From: an uncultured Flavobacteriaceae bacterium | GTDB taxonomy: Bacteria; Bacteroidota; Bacteroidia; Flavobacteriales; Flavobacteriaceae | Reading direction: 5' to 3' | Assembly: GCA_947500385.1 (NCBI GenBank) | Contig: CANMSA010000010.1 | Span: 62,001 to 126,000 of the forward strand | DNA length: 64,000 nt | In this document: positions 36,214 to 45,496 of the stretch, one piece after another | How positions within the stretch are numbered: the stretch's first letter is position 1 | Layout of the letters: every line of letters starts with the position of its first letter | The notes under the pieces: model-generated | What the model saw: the letters and a program-made list of their open reading frames with translations, nothing else | Database searches by the model: none | What the model was told of the DNA's origin: nothing | Made by a program: the position numbers and the translations under genes

Positions 36214-37749
36214 TCAATTTTCATAAAAAGTAACCCCTCCCGTATCCTCATTACTCACCACAAGTAGGTCTTTTCCGGTAGGGCTGTCTGCCGCCGGGAT
36301 GGCTAAAAGTCCTTCCGGGCCTTCGTCGCCGGCGGTTGAAAGCAAATCCAAAAATTTGGGGGAACTAGGATTTGAAATATCGTATACCAATACTTGATCA
36401 TTGCGTTCGAGTCCCACAAAAAGGAGATAGCGATCTCCCACCTTCAGGACCTCAACAGACTCTGGCTCTGCTCCTTTGTCATCGCTACGGCCATCCCCTC
36501 CATTAAAAACTGTCGGGGTCAATTCCAGAGTTTTACGGGCAATTTCACTACCACTATCGTATACCATATCGCCACTGGCCGTCCAGATAGTGAAAGAACG
36601 TGCCCCATAACTATAGAGCTCGTTGTAATACCCATCGCCATCCGGATCTCCCAAGGTAGTGGTGACCTTAAGCCTGCCCAACACTTGCTCTTCCTGCAAT
36701 TGCGCATAGTTGGGAAATACGATACTATCCAACAAAATATCTTTGATACGTGCCTCTTCCTCAAATCCCGGGTTCCCATCGTACTCCCGGGCATCGCCCT
36801 CATTGGCCGTAATAATGTATTCGGCCCCGTGGATCATTACGTACTCGATGGCATCTGGTTGATATATGCCAAACACCGGATAGTTGTTCAACCTGGTCTG
36901 ATCGTCCTTATCACTAGGATCGATCTCGTTTCCCGGCAATGAATAGTCTTTAAACCCCAAGGGATAAATGGCTTCTATAACGGCAGTTTCTAAATCCACT
37001 TTGGCAATACCATTGTTTTCCTGTAGGGTGACCCAAGCGGTCTTGGAATCGTCGGAAATGGCCACATATTCAGGTTCCACATCCATGGCAAGACTGGCGT
37101 TGGGACCAAAAACACGGAACCCCTGCCCCATTAGTTCATTGAGTTGATTCTCGAATCCACCGAAAGAAAGCGTAGCAGCGTTACTATTATCCATATTCAC
37201 AATGGTGATACTGCCATAAGGATCGGTTGTGTAATCGGCGTTCGGTTCTCCTTCATTTGCGGACACTACGTATTTTCCATCTGGCGAAAAAGTAACCATA
37301 TCGGGTAAAGCGCCCGTACCGTAAGCGGTTAAAAAAGCCAAGGTTTCCGTATCATATATCTTAATATACCCATTTGCCTGCTTGTTGAACAATTCAACGG
37401 CAACGGCCAATTTGCCATCGTTCACGGACACGCTATTGGGCTTTCCTACCCCATTTAGATTTAAGGAAGGGAGTTTTACAGCATTGTTCACATCGCTGAT
37501 ATCGAATACGGACACCTCATCCGATGCTGCGTTTACTACGAATAGTTTATTGGTCGATGGGTCGAAGGCCGAAATCTCGGCAGCACCCTCTCCCCCCACT
37601 TGTAGGGAGGCGCGAAATCTAAAGTCTACCGATACAGGGATATCGGGGGTATCGTCGTCATGACCATCTCCCAAAAAATCATCGAGTTTAGTACAGGAAA
37701 CTACAAAAAGAAGAGAGGCCAAAACGGCCCATTGAAGCGTATTTTTCAT
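36214..37749 (-). CDS. Choice-of-anchor I family beta-propeller lipoprotein
   Basis: 511 residues. Lipoprotein signal (LASLLFVVSCTKLDD, Cys at about 20). The rest is a seven-bladed propeller-like protein: FDPSTNKLFVVNAASDEVSVFD, NGYIKIYDTETL, TFSPDGKYVVSANEGEPN, AWVTLQENNGIAKVDLETA, IITANEGDAREYDGNPGFEEE, GARSFTIW, and a final SNEDTGGVTFYEN. The NEGDAREYDG pattern marks the choice-of-anchor I family. Enzymatic role unproven; probably an exported surface or periplasmic protein. Confidence 0.85.
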   Translation of the reverse strand: MKNTLQWAVLASLLFVVSCTKLDDFLGDGHDDDTPDIPVSVDFRFRASLQVGGEGAAEISAFDPSTNKLFVVNAASDEVSVFDISDVNNAVKLPSLNLNGVGKPNSVSVNDGKLAVAVELFNKQANGYIKIYDTETLAFLTAYGTGALPDMVTFSPDGKYVVSANEGEPNADYTTDPYGSITIVNMDNSNAATLSFGGFENQLNELMGQGFRVFGPNASLAMDVEPEYVAISDDSKTAWVTLQENNGIAKVDLETAVIEAIYPLGFKDYSLPGNEIDPSDKDDQTRLNNYPVFGIYQPDAIEYVMIHGAEYIITANEGDAREYDGNPGFEEEARIKDILLDSIVFPNYAQLQEEQVLGRLKVTTTLGDPDGDGYYNELYSYGARSFTIWTASGDMVYDSGSEIARKTLELTPTVFNGGDGRSDDKGAEPESVEVLKVGDRYLLFVGLERNDQVLVYDISNPSSPKFLDLLSTAGDEGPEGLLAIPAADSPTGKDLLVVSNEDTGGVTFYEN

Positions 37750-37853
37750 CTTGATCGGTTTTAGTTGACCAAAGATGAAATTCCTATGCCAAGTAGGGGT
37801 TAGGGGAATTGAAAATTATGGTTAGTGTACCACTATTAAAAGGTTACGAAGGT

Positions 37854-38741
37854 TTAGTTATTGTAACCAAAACGTTTTAACTGCCGTGCATCGGTACGCC
37901 AGTTCTTATTCACCTTTACATACAGTTCTATATGTACTTGCTTCCCAAAGAATTTTTCCAAGTCTTTTCGCGATTCGATACCCACCCTTTTCAAAGCGCT
38001 CCCCTTATGCCCAATGATGATTCCTTTTTGAGAATCGCGTTCCACCATGATTACGGATCGCATGCGAATGATATCTTCATCCTCGAAGAATTCTTCGGTC
38101 TCGATTTCAACGGAATACGGTATTTCCTTTTTATAGTGCATCAAGATTTTCTCCCGGATGGTCTCATTTACAAAAAAACGCTCGGGCTTATCGGTCAGTT
38201 GGTCTTTCGGGTAATAAGCGGGTGCTTGAGGAAGTAGTTCAACAATGCGTTCAAAAACGTTCTTCACGTTAAAATTCGATAAGGCAGAAATCGGGTGCAA
38301 CTCGACCGTAGGCAACATAGCTTGCCAATACTGTACTTGTTCCTCTAACAATTCTTGGGTAGCGGTATCTACCTTGTTCAATAAGAGTAGCACCGGAATC
38401 TTGCTATTCTTTATTTTTTCGAAAAAAGCCTCATCCTTTAGGGCTTTCTCCCCAATTTCAACCATGTAGAGCAGCACATCGGCATCTTCAAAGGCCGACT
38501 TCACGAAATTCATCATAGACGATTGCAACTCATAGGCAGGTTTAATGATCCCAGGGGTATCGGAGAGAATCAGCTGAAAATCGTCTCCGTTCACTATACC
38601 CAGAATGCGGTGCCGTGTCGTCTGTGCCTTGGAGGTAATTATCGATAGTTTCTCCCCCACAAAAGCATTCATAAGGGTAGACTTCCCTACATTGGGATTC
38701 CCTATAATATTGACGAAGCCCGCTTTGTGTGTGCTTTCCAT
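37854..38741 (-). CDS. era: GTPase Era
   Basis: 295 residues, the normal Era length. G1 is GNPNVGKSTLMN, G2 TTRHRI, G3 DTPG, G4 NKVD. A C-terminal KH domain includes the IIGHKGSALKRVGIESRKDLE signature. Era binds 16S rRNA near its 3' end during 30S assembly. It sits 37 bases upstream of the symporter stop region, same strand. Confidence 0.97.
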   Translation of the reverse strand: MESTHKAGFVNIIGNPNVGKSTLMNAFVGEKLSIITSKAQTTRHRILGIVNGDDFQLILSDTPGIIKPAYELQSSMMNFVKSAFEDADVLLYMVEIGEKALKDEAFFEKIKNSKIPVLLLLNKVDTATQELLEEQVQYWQAMLPTVELHPISALSNFNVKNVFERIVELLPQAPAYYPKDQLTDKPERFFVNETIREKILMHYKKEIPYSVEIETEEFFEDEDIIRMRSVIMVERDSQKGIIIGHKGSALKRVGIESRKDLEKFFGKQVHIELYVKVNKNWRTDARQLKRFGYNN

Positions 38742-38778
38742 GTTGCAAAGGTAGCACTATGCCCTAAGCTTTAAAAAC

Positions 38779-40161
38779 CTAAGGTCGGTTCGTTTTAAGC
38801 TTTACAAAATATTCTTTTGCCGCCTTATTCACTTTAGGGGCCAATAACAGTACTGCAATCATGTTCGGAATAACCATGAGTGCGTATGAAAGATCAATCA
38901 GGTTTTTTACCAACTCCAAAGAAGCAATCGCCGCAAAAACAATCATCAAAACAAAATAAATATTGTACAACTTTCCAATTTTGGCATTGGTCAAAAAAGA
39001 CAAACTTTTTACCCCGTAATACGAATAGGTAAATAAAGTAGACATGGCAAAAGCGGTAACAATGAGCATCAGAAGATCATCGCCAAAACCGAACAACGAT
39101 TTTTCAAAGGCGCTCAGCGTCATTACGATCCCGCTTGAATCTTCGAGGTAGGCCCCGCTAAGGATAATTACAATGGCCGTAAACGTACAGACCAGAATGG
39201 TATCTATAAACGGTCCTAAACTGGCTACCAACCCCTCTTTGATCGGGTTATCGGTCTTGGATTGTCCGTGATACATCGGGGCAGACCCCAAGCCTGCTTC
39301 ATTCGAGAACATAGCGCGTTTGACACCGATGATGATCAACCCCCAAAAACCACCGGTAACGATGGTATTAAAATTCCATGCTTCGGTAATGATCAATTTT
39401 AAGGAAGGTATGATCTGCGCGGCATTCATCACCATTACCACGACCACAGCGATCAAATACACGGCCACCATAAAAGGCACAATGGCCGAAGCGACCTTGG
39501 CAATTTTTGCCAGCCCGCCAAAAATTACAAAAGACGTGACGATCGCTAATACAATACCAATCAAAAACTTCCAATAAAACAACGGATCTTCGGCAGTGCC
39601 TCCAAGTGCCACCAGATTCTCCTCCGGTTGTACAACGGTCATAAAAGTATCGGTGAATTGATTGGCGGTAAAGACACCTAAAAACCCAAAAAGACCACAT
39701 ATCGCAAAGAAAACGGCCAATGGCCGCCACTTTTCCCCAAGCCCCTTGGTGATATAGTACATAGGACCGCCTTGTAGTTTCCCCTCTGAATCGGTACCCC
39801 GAAACATGATGGAAAGGCTGCAACTATAGAATTTTATACACATACCGATGAGCGCAGTGACCCAAATCCAAAACACCACGCCGGGACCCCCGTCGTGAAT
39901 GGCAATGGCCACTCCTGAAATGTTTCCCAAACCGACGGTTGCCGCAACCGCGGCGGACAATGCCTGAAAGGAACTCACCTCCCCTTTGGCGTTCTTGTCG
40001 TCGTACTTGCCGGCCGTAATGGCGATGGCATGCCCAAAAAAGCGATAGGGTAAGAACTTCGAGTAGAAAACAAGGAGCAATCCACCTCCTATTAGCAATA
40101 TAAACATGGGCCAATTGGCGTACGAATTGGCGTTTTGCAAAAAAGTATTGATTGTCTCCAT
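38779..40161 (-). CDS. Alanine/glycine:cation symporter (AGCS family)
   Basis: 460 residues with about ten hydrophobic segments. The AGCS signature region GLGNISGVAIAIHDGGPGVVFWIWVTA is at about residue 78-105, and NEAGLGSAPMYHG at about 290. These transport alanine or glycine with Na+. No other partner is visible. The gene starts 121 bases before the tRNA gene, which is transcribed in the opposite direction. Confidence 0.92.
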   Translation of the reverse strand: METINTFLQNANSYANWPMFILLIGGGLLLVFYSKFLPYRFFGHAIAITAGKYDDKNAKGEVSSFQALSAAVAATVGLGNISGVAIAIHDGGPGVVFWIWVTALIGMCIKFYSCSLSIMFRGTDSEGKLQGGPMYYITKGLGEKWRPLAVFFAICGLFGFLGVFTANQFTDTFMTVVQPEENLVALGGTAEDPLFYWKFLIGIVLAIVTSFVIFGGLAKIAKVASAIVPFMVAVYLIAVVVVMVMNAAQIIPSLKLIITEAWNFNTIVTGGFWGLIIIGVKRAMFSNEAGLGSAPMYHGQSKTDNPIKEGLVASLGPFIDTILVCTFTAIVIILSGAYLEDSSGIVMTLSAFEKSLFGFGDDLLMLIVTAFAMSTLFTYSYYGVKSLSFLTNAKIGKLYNIYFVLMIVFAAIASLELVKNLIDLSYALMVIPNMIAVLLLAPKVNKAAKEYFVKLKTNRP

Positions 40162-40263
40162 AACCGCTGTATGTTTCGAAGGTATGCATTTTCACCTTTT
40201 TTGAACTGAACAGGGGCAAAAAATATTATGAAAATAAGTTTTGAATAAACCAAGAATGTGTTG

Positions 40264-40271
40264 TATCTTTG
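40264..40271 (+). promoter_or_regulatory. -7 promoter box (TATCTTTG) of the initiator tRNA gene
   Basis: Exact TAnnTTTG match 10 bases upstream of the tRNA 5' end. TTTTGA about 26 bases upstream could be the -33 element. Confidence 0.75.
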
Positions 40272-40281
40272 CCGTCCACAT

Positions 40282-40354
<73 letters not shown>

Positions 40355-40360
40355 CTAGTA

Positions 40361-40412
40361 TAACCCATTGATTGACAGTAAATTAAAACTGTTGCCAATG
40401 GGTTATTTTTTT
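40361..40412 (+). terminator. Terminator of the tRNA gene overlapping the integrase start
   Basis: A 10-bp stem (TAACCCATTG / CAATGGGTTA) encloses a second inner stem (ACAGT / ACTGT) and is followed by seven T. Both possible integrase ATGs (40368 and 40398) lie in this hairpin. It would end the tRNA transcript and limit read-through into the integrase. Confidence 0.75.
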
Positions 40413-41678
40413 GATAAATTGCAAACCGCATACGCTACCGCATACAAACACGGTTTGGAGAAGAAAAAATATACGGAACCGAAAATATATCATGGCGGGG
40501 ATAATTTTGACCTCTCCAAAAGGTGGTACGTCTATTATTCTTTCGCCAAACCCGACCTTTTCGACAAACTTGGGAAACCTGTATTGGTCCGCCAAACACC
40601 TGTTACGATGAGCGTCAACAAACAGTTTAAGACCAAGGCGGAAAGGTTGCTCCACCTGGGAATCATAAAGGAGGTTTTGTCCGAGATGCTCAAGGAAGGG
40701 TATTCCCCGTATAAGGACAAGCTTAAGCTTGATTCCAAATCGTTGGAGTATACGGCAAGTGCCGCATTGGATTTTGCCTACAATATAAAAGTTAACGAAC
40801 TATCGGAAACTTCGATCAAAGATTACAAAAGTCGATATGGTAGGTTCAAGAAATACCTGGACAAAAAGAACTTACTTGACAAAAGTATCCTGAGCATAAC
40901 CAAGCAAACTGTCAACAACTATTTGCAAAGCATTGTCAAGACAAGTAGTGCCAGAAACCGAAACAATACCCGTATCGTTTTGAGTTCCCTGTTTGCCGAA
41001 CTTGAGGACAACGATATCATCCCTAGAAACTTTATCGAGAACATCAAGGTCCTGAATACCAAATCCGTAAGCCACAAAACCTACTCGTTGGACGTTTTAG
41101 AGGGTCTTTTTGCCTTTATCAAAGAAAATGACCCCTTATTATTGCTTTTCATAAAATTTGTTTCCTATAATTTCTTACGACCCATTGAGGTGTGCAGGCT
41201 AAAAGTAGAAGATGTTTTTCTTGCTCAAAAGCTATTGCGATTCCAGGCAAAGAACAAACCCGAAAAAACCAAGATCGTACCTGATATCGTCCTTCGGGAA
41301 ATCAAGGATTTGGACTTTTCCGAACAGAATCACTTTTTGTTCACCCCAAATGGCGTTGGAGTATGGGACGCCACAGAATCCAGTAGAAGGGATTACTTTA
41401 CAAAGCGTTTTTGGAAACTCAAAAAGAAATACAACGAATACCTTCTTTCAAAAGGCAAAACACTTCAATTGGGAGGGGAATATACCATCTATTCCTTTAG
41501 ACATACTTTTATAACGCTGCTCTTTAGGAAATTAAGAAAGGACTTTTCGTATACTGAAACTTGCGATAAGTTAATGCTGATTACCGGCCATTCCACTTTG
41601 GATGCCCTAAAAGCCTATTTGAAAGATATCGATGCAGAACTCCCTGAAGATTATAGCGGTTTGTTGTCCTTATACTGA
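40398..41678 (+). CDS. Tyrosine recombinase / integrase
   Basis: About 426 residues from the ATG at 40398; an ATG at 40368 adds ten. N-terminal SAM-like DNA-binding domain (VNELSETSIKDYKSRYGRFKKYL) from about 145. Catalytic domain with Arg in NFLRPIEVCRLKVED, His-x-x-Arg region YSFRHTFITLLF, TGHSTLDALKAYLKDI with the Tyr nucleophile in AYLKD. It follows the initiator tRNA directly, the standard position for integrases of tRNA-inserted elements. The start lies inside the tRNA's terminator hairpin, which may make its translation depend on structure. Confidence 0.92.
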   Translation: MGYFFDKLQTAYATAYKHGLEKKKYTEPKIYHGGDNFDLSKRWYVYYSFAKPDLFDKLGKPVLVRQTPVTMSVNKQFKTKAERLLHLGIIKEVLSEMLKEGYSPYKDKLKLDSKSLEYTASAALDFAYNIKVNELSETSIKDYKSRYGRFKKYLDKKNLLDKSILSITKQTVNNYLQSIVKTSSARNRNNTRIVLSSLFAELEDNDIIPRNFIENIKVLNTKSVSHKTYSLDVLEGLFAFIKENDPLLLLFIKFVSYNFLRPIEVCRLKVEDVFLAQKLLRFQAKNKPEKTKIVPDIVLREIKDLDFSEQNHFLFTPNGVGVWDATESSRRDYFTKRFWKLKKKYNEYLLSKGKTLQLGGEYTIYSFRHTFITLLFRKLRKDFSYTETCDKLMLITGHSTLDALKAYLKDIDAELPEDYSGLLSLY

Positions 41679-41746
41679 CCAAATGCTATATCGATCATAA
41701 GCAACGCTGCAAATGAGTTTTGAAAGGGCGTAACTATTGACTTTTT

Positions 41747-41950
41747 CTATCTGTTTAAGTAGAGCTTCCCCATGGAAAGGAAAAGTTGTCGATAATGTTT
41801 TTTTAGTCGGTCCCTTTCTGTCATCGGTTTTGGAGTATGGTCGCGAGATGTCTTGGCCCTTTTTTGGGATAGAATAGCTTCCAAATCCTCAACGGACAGG
41901 CTATCTACCAGAGCGTTCAACAATTTATCGCTTACCAATCCTCCTTCCAT
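41747..41950 (-). CDS. Small protein following the relaxase
   Basis: 67 residues, acidic at the N terminus then basic (DRLKKHYRQLFLSMGKLYLNR). It reads VSDKLLNALVDSLSVEDLEAIL, amphipathic helices with no known motif. It lies six bases after the relaxase gene on the same strand, so it is cotranscribed with it; likely a mobilisation accessory. Low information. Confidence 0.6.
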   Translation of the reverse strand: MEGGLVSDKLLNALVDSLSVEDLEAILSQKRAKTSRDHTPKPMTERDRLKKHYRQLFLSMGKLYLNR

Positions 41951-41956
41951 GATGGC

Positions 41957-42985
41957 TTACAATCTCTTTTTTCTTCGTTTCTTCTTTCGTTTCCGACCGT
42001 CGAAATCTTCCAATTCCATTTTAAAGGGCGTAAACGGTTCGTCGATCAGGCCATCTTTTTGAGCGCTTCCCAAATCGTAGTTTGGTTTTTCGCCAGTTTG
42101 GACTGCCCCTCCCCCAACATCTTTTGCTTTTCCGATAGTGTTGTTTGATGTGTTTGAATCTGAAGAAGAAGCTCTTTTATTTCCTTGTTCTGAATGATTA
42201 TTTTCGAGAACAATTGTACGGTCTCGGATTTGTTCATAGTCGATATGTTTTATTATGTTGTTCCAGGAATATTGGCGGCCCAAGCTGCTCCCTTTGTATA
42301 TGACCCCTTCATATTTGAAAGAGATACCCGATACCCTTCCCGTTGTTTTACTGGTATTGAATTTTGGACGGATATCTCGTGAATGCAATTGATACATGAA
42401 TTCTTCCGTATTGTTCGAACGTTTCAACGCCTCTCCCAATTGATGTTGAAGTATACTTTTTATCGGAGCGTTACCGGTACGTAGGGATTTTTCGATTTCC
42501 TTTTGAGTAAGTGCTGCTCTTAGTATAAAAGCTGTGTTCGGTAGTTCTGCGATACCATATTTCTTTTCTAGTTTTCGTACCAAACGTTCACTACGCTCAT
42601 AGTCCTTGCTATCGCTGACCAGATTACCGGACAGCTTTACCCTGTTGGCGATGATATGGATGTGTTCATGGCCTTGGTCGAAATGACGGTACATGATATA
42701 TTGATTATCATCGAATCCCATTCCTTTTAGATAGTCTAATCCTATTGAAACGAAATTTTTGTCACACATTTTTTCATTTGGAGGAAGATTTAAGGAAACA
42801 TGATATACTGCTTTTCTGAGTCTAGGGCGTAACTGTCGTATCAAATTGAACTCTTTGGTCATCTCGACCGTACTATCCAAATCGATATTCGCATCCAAAA
42901 CGACTGCCTCACCATTTTCGACCTTTCTTTGATTGTAAGCGAGTAGCCCATAAAAATCTTTACCCTTTATCTGTTTGGCGATCAT
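41957..42985 (-). CDS. Relaxase / mobilisation nuclease
   Basis: 342 residues. The N-terminal domain has MIAKQIKGKDFYGLLAYNQRKV and the three-histidine motif in QGHEHIHIIANRVKLSG (about residue 110), which binds metal and cleaves oriT at nic. YNQRKV carries a candidate catalytic Tyr near residue 18. The C-terminal 90 residues are low-complexity and basic (FDGRKRKKKRRKKRL). It overlaps mobC by 4 bases (ATGA). Relaxase plus MobC and no visible type IV secretion suggests mobilisation by another element. Confidence 0.9.
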   Translation of the reverse strand: MIAKQIKGKDFYGLLAYNQRKVENGEAVVLDANIDLDSTVEMTKEFNLIRQLRPRLRKAVYHVSLNLPPNEKMCDKNFVSIGLDYLKGMGFDDNQYIMYRHFDQGHEHIHIIANRVKLSGNLVSDSKDYERSERLVRKLEKKYGIAELPNTAFILRAALTQKEIEKSLRTGNAPIKSILQHQLGEALKRSNNTEEFMYQLHSRDIRPKFNTSKTTGRVSGISFKYEGVIYKGSSLGRQYSWNNIIKHIDYEQIRDRTIVLENNHSEQGNKRASSSDSNTSNNTIGKAKDVGGGAVQTGEKPNYDLGSAQKDGLIDEPFTPFKMELEDFDGRKRKKKRRKKRL

Positions 42986-43323
42986 TTGCCTTTAATATTT
43001 GATTTTAATTCTTTCAAAAGATTATACAGTTCTGCTAATTGTTCGAAAAGAATTTTCGGTGCGTGCATTCTTAAATGGGAATTCTTTGTGAGCTGGTTTA
43101 CATTATTTCCGATTCGGCTCAACTCGATAAACAGCTTTCTATCCTCAGGTGTTACTTTGGTTCGAGGAAGCGGTCTGCCTGTGACCTTTTTTCGGATGTA
43201 ATCCGGTATACCCATACCTAGTGTGGCAGCATTACTGGAAACGATTAAGTATTCGTTCACCGTCATACGAACGTTTACGCGTATCGCTTTCAATAATTCA
43301 ATACTCTTTTTTGGCCTTGCCAT
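42982..43323 (-). CDS. MobC-like relaxosome protein (ribbon-helix-helix)
   Basis: 113 residues. N-terminal RHH-type DNA-binding part (RVNVRMTVNEYLIVSSNAATLGM), then the MobC core LFIELSRIGNNVNQLTKNSHL. It binds oriT and helps the relaxase nick. Coupled to the relaxase by a 4-base overlap; upstream is a 170-base gap with inverted repeats that fits oriT. Confidence 0.88.
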   Translation of the reverse strand: MARPKKSIELLKAIRVNVRMTVNEYLIVSSNAATLGMGIPDYIRKKVTGRPLPRTKVTPEDRKLFIELSRIGNNVNQLTKNSHLRMHAPKILFEQLAELYNLLKELKSNIKGK

Positions 43324-43492
43324 AATTTTGATTTAAGAAGGATTTTGAACTAGCCTCGCAAACGAAGTGAGCGGTTTTTGCTTGCAAAAACATGGCTTGC
43401 TTCGTGACCTCCGATTAGCATAGTGCTAACCTAGAACTTTTCGTTTGTTGGGAAGTGCTTTGCCGTACATGGTGTGTTGTACGGTAAATTTT
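43324..43492. other. Candidate origin of transfer (oriT) upstream of mobC
   Basis: Three separate inverted repeats lie in 169 bases with no gene: GTTTTTGC/GCAAAAAC (43374-43391), TTAGCA/TGCTAA (43415-43429) and CCGTACA/TGTACGG (43463-43484). This density just before mobC, where oriT of mobilisable elements usually sits, supports an oriT. The nic site cannot be pinned by eye. Confidence 0.5.
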
Positions 43493-43978
43493 TTAGCAGA
43501 GTCTGACGTCCGCGTACAGCAATTTAAGGGAAGTTTCGGCTTCGGGGTTTTCAAAATAGCGGTGGGATTCCAGGACCAAATGTTGCAATGCCGATTTGTA
43601 ACGTGCTTTGGCGTAACCGTTATTCTCATAGAATGTGCATGGGTCCTTTGGATGCACTTCCGCGGGAGTGGTAAAGGATTTTGTTTCCCTGTTCATATAT
43701 TCGAACCGTTGGGCGGCTCTTCTATGGATACCTTCGAGTGTAAGGTCTTTGGGATATTCTGGAACATTGTAATAAAGTTCCTCCAAGATTACGATAAACG
43801 CTCTTCTTCTTGATAGTTTCGGCTTTTGGGAGGCGGTGCCTATCGCCTTTTGCGCATCTCGTACCAACTGCTCCGCCAATTGGACCTGTGATCGGGAATA
43901 TTCTTTTCCGTTGATTGTTGGATGCGCTTCCTTGGCCAGATCCTCCAGATATTTGAGCAGTTCTTCTGATGGTATCAT
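43493..43978 (-). CDS. Unknown mobile-element protein
   Basis: 161 residues, helical and charged; N terminus IPSEELLKYLEDLAKEAHPTI, middle SRRRAFIVILEELYYNVPEYP, end HLVLESHRYFENPEAETSLKLLYADV. I recognise no domain. It overlaps the next upstream gene by 4 bases and so forms a pair with it. Position suggests an accessory of the mobilisation module or the defence operon. Confidence 0.6.
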   Translation of the reverse strand: MIPSEELLKYLEDLAKEAHPTINGKEYSRSQVQLAEQLVRDAQKAIGTASQKPKLSRRRAFIVILEELYYNVPEYPKDLTLEGIHRRAAQRFEYMNRETKSFTTPAEVHPKDPCTFYENNGYAKARYKSALQHLVLESHRYFENPEAETSLKLLYADVRLC

Positions 43979-44760
43979 GGTTTTGGCCCTCCTTTGCGTT
44001 TGTTGATAATTGAAGTTCGTTCCAAAGCGAAGTTCATTGCACTGGCAAGTTTTTTAGAACGAAGGGAGAGGCCCAATAGGTGTTGTTGTACTATCGTACC
44101 CGCCAACAGGTAATCGGCCATTACGGTCTTTTTGGGCCACAGCTTGGCCTTGACGATAAGATCTAGCAATAGCTGTTCATGGGCGTCAAGACCATATCTG
44201 GATTTTTCAAGCTCCTTGCAAAAATTTTTGAGATAAGCCTCGGGGCGGGAGTTGTTTTCTTGCGCTTTCTCCAAATTTTCCCATCCGTCATGCAATGATA
44301 AATATGTCGATAAATACGCCGTGGAGAAGTGCCCATATTCCCATTTACGGTAAGAGGTGGTTTGGTCCAACAACTCTTCCTCTACAAAATCCACCAACCT
44401 TTCATTGGACAGTGGACGATTCACATCGTACTCGATGGTATGGAGTGCTTCCAGTTGCGATTTTGAAGAACCATCAAGATTGTTCATCAAATGTCTTGCA
44501 AAAGTTTGGGAAAGGTCGAACAGTGGCTGTTTATCTTCTAATATGGCCTTCAGCAGCAGTTCTCTTTTCTCCTCCGGCACTTCGCTATAATGCAGTCCAT
44601 AGGTAAAAATAGTCGCAATTAGGGTTTTCAGTTGCTTGTCCGAGACCTTTGACTTTTTATGGAAAGGGAAAGGACCGGCTAGTTCATCGAGGACCTCCCC
44701 ATAAGTCTGTCTGCTTATCGGTAGACTGAAGTCCAGTACCTTGTATGGGGTTTCGGGCAT
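43975..44760 (-). CDS. Unknown helical protein of the element
   Basis: 261 residues. N-terminal MPETPYKVLDFSLPIS, middle TIFTYGLHYSEVPEEKRELL, end ASAMNFALERTSIINKRKGG. No membrane segment or signal, and I see no family motif. It overlaps the downstream 161-residue gene (ATGA) and lies 28 bases after the PP2C stop, same strand, so it may be the tail of the defence operon. Confidence 0.6.
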   Translation of the reverse strand: MPETPYKVLDFSLPISRQTYGEVLDELAGPFPFHKKSKVSDKQLKTLIATIFTYGLHYSEVPEEKRELLLKAILEDKQPLFDLSQTFARHLMNNLDGSSKSQLEALHTIEYDVNRPLSNERLVDFVEEELLDQTTSYRKWEYGHFSTAYLSTYLSLHDGWENLEKAQENNSRPEAYLKNFCKELEKSRYGLDAHEQLLLDLIVKAKLWPKKTVMADYLLAGTIVQQHLLGLSLRSKKLASAMNFALERTSIINKRKGGPKP

Positions 44761-44788
44761 AGGTTAAAATTAATCAATATAATTGCAG

Positions 44789-45496
44789 TTATACTGCGTA
44801 AATAAATATAAAACTAGCATTATCTTCAGCCTCCATTTTTAGTCTATCCCTAATTTTTTTTATTACTAGATCCGTTGATTTATTGTTCTTTAGCAAATAT
44901 TCGATGTTGTGGCTATCTATAATATTGTGCAGTCCATCCGAGCAGATTATTAGCTTATCTGTCTTACCATTCAATTCTAATTCTTGATAAGAGACGTAAG
45001 ATTTCCTTAGGTTACCCTGAACAGATCGTGTTACTATGTGTGAATATTTGGATTTTATTTCGGAAATATTAGAGTTAGCATCATCTGAGGTCTCATTAAA
45101 TAAATTATGGGATTTACTTTCAAAATTCAATTTGCTATCTGAATACCTTAATATTTTTACATCACCAACCCAAAAACATCTAGCCAAATTATTTTCCACA
45201 ATGACACCCCCTATTGTCGCTCCCAGCCTAGACCGATTCAGTTCTTGAAATTGTCGTATTGCAAGATTTGCCTTGTTGACCGCTTTCTGAATACTTTCTT
45301 CATTAATTTCTCTAACGGTAGACAAAAATGTTGAAATGCTATCTACTGTCATCGAAGCCGCAAGTCTTCCATTATCGTAACCCCCCATTCCATCTGCTAT
45401 TATGTAGAGATCTGTTCCAGCACTAAGACTACTCTCCCAAATCACATCTTGATTTGTTTTTCTTTTTCCTTTATATGAAGATGTAATAGATTTCAT
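44789..45496 (-). CDS. PP2C family serine/threonine phosphatase
   Basis: 235 residues, a compact PP2C. Metal-binding motifs: KTNQDVIWES (about residue 14), ADGMGGYDNGRLAAS (about residue 34), IICSDGLHNI and the terminal EDNASFIFIYAV. It dephosphorylates Ser/Thr with Mn or Mg. Its stop-start overlap with the preceding 1813-residue ATPase is one base, so the two are translated together. The obvious partner is the double kinase three genes upstream, giving a phosphorylation/dephosphorylation switch; that is inference. Confidence 0.9.
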   Translation of the reverse strand: MKSITSSYKGKRKTNQDVIWESSLSAGTDLYIIADGMGGYDNGRLAASMTVDSISTFLSTVREINEESIQKAVNKANLAIRQFQELNRSRLGATIGGVIVENNLARCFWVGDVKILRYSDSKLNFESKSHNLFNETSDDANSNISEIKSKYSHIVTRSVQGNLRKSYVSYQELELNGKTDKLIICSDGLHNIIDSHNIEYLLKNNKSTDLVIKKIRDRLKMEAEDNASFIFIYAV

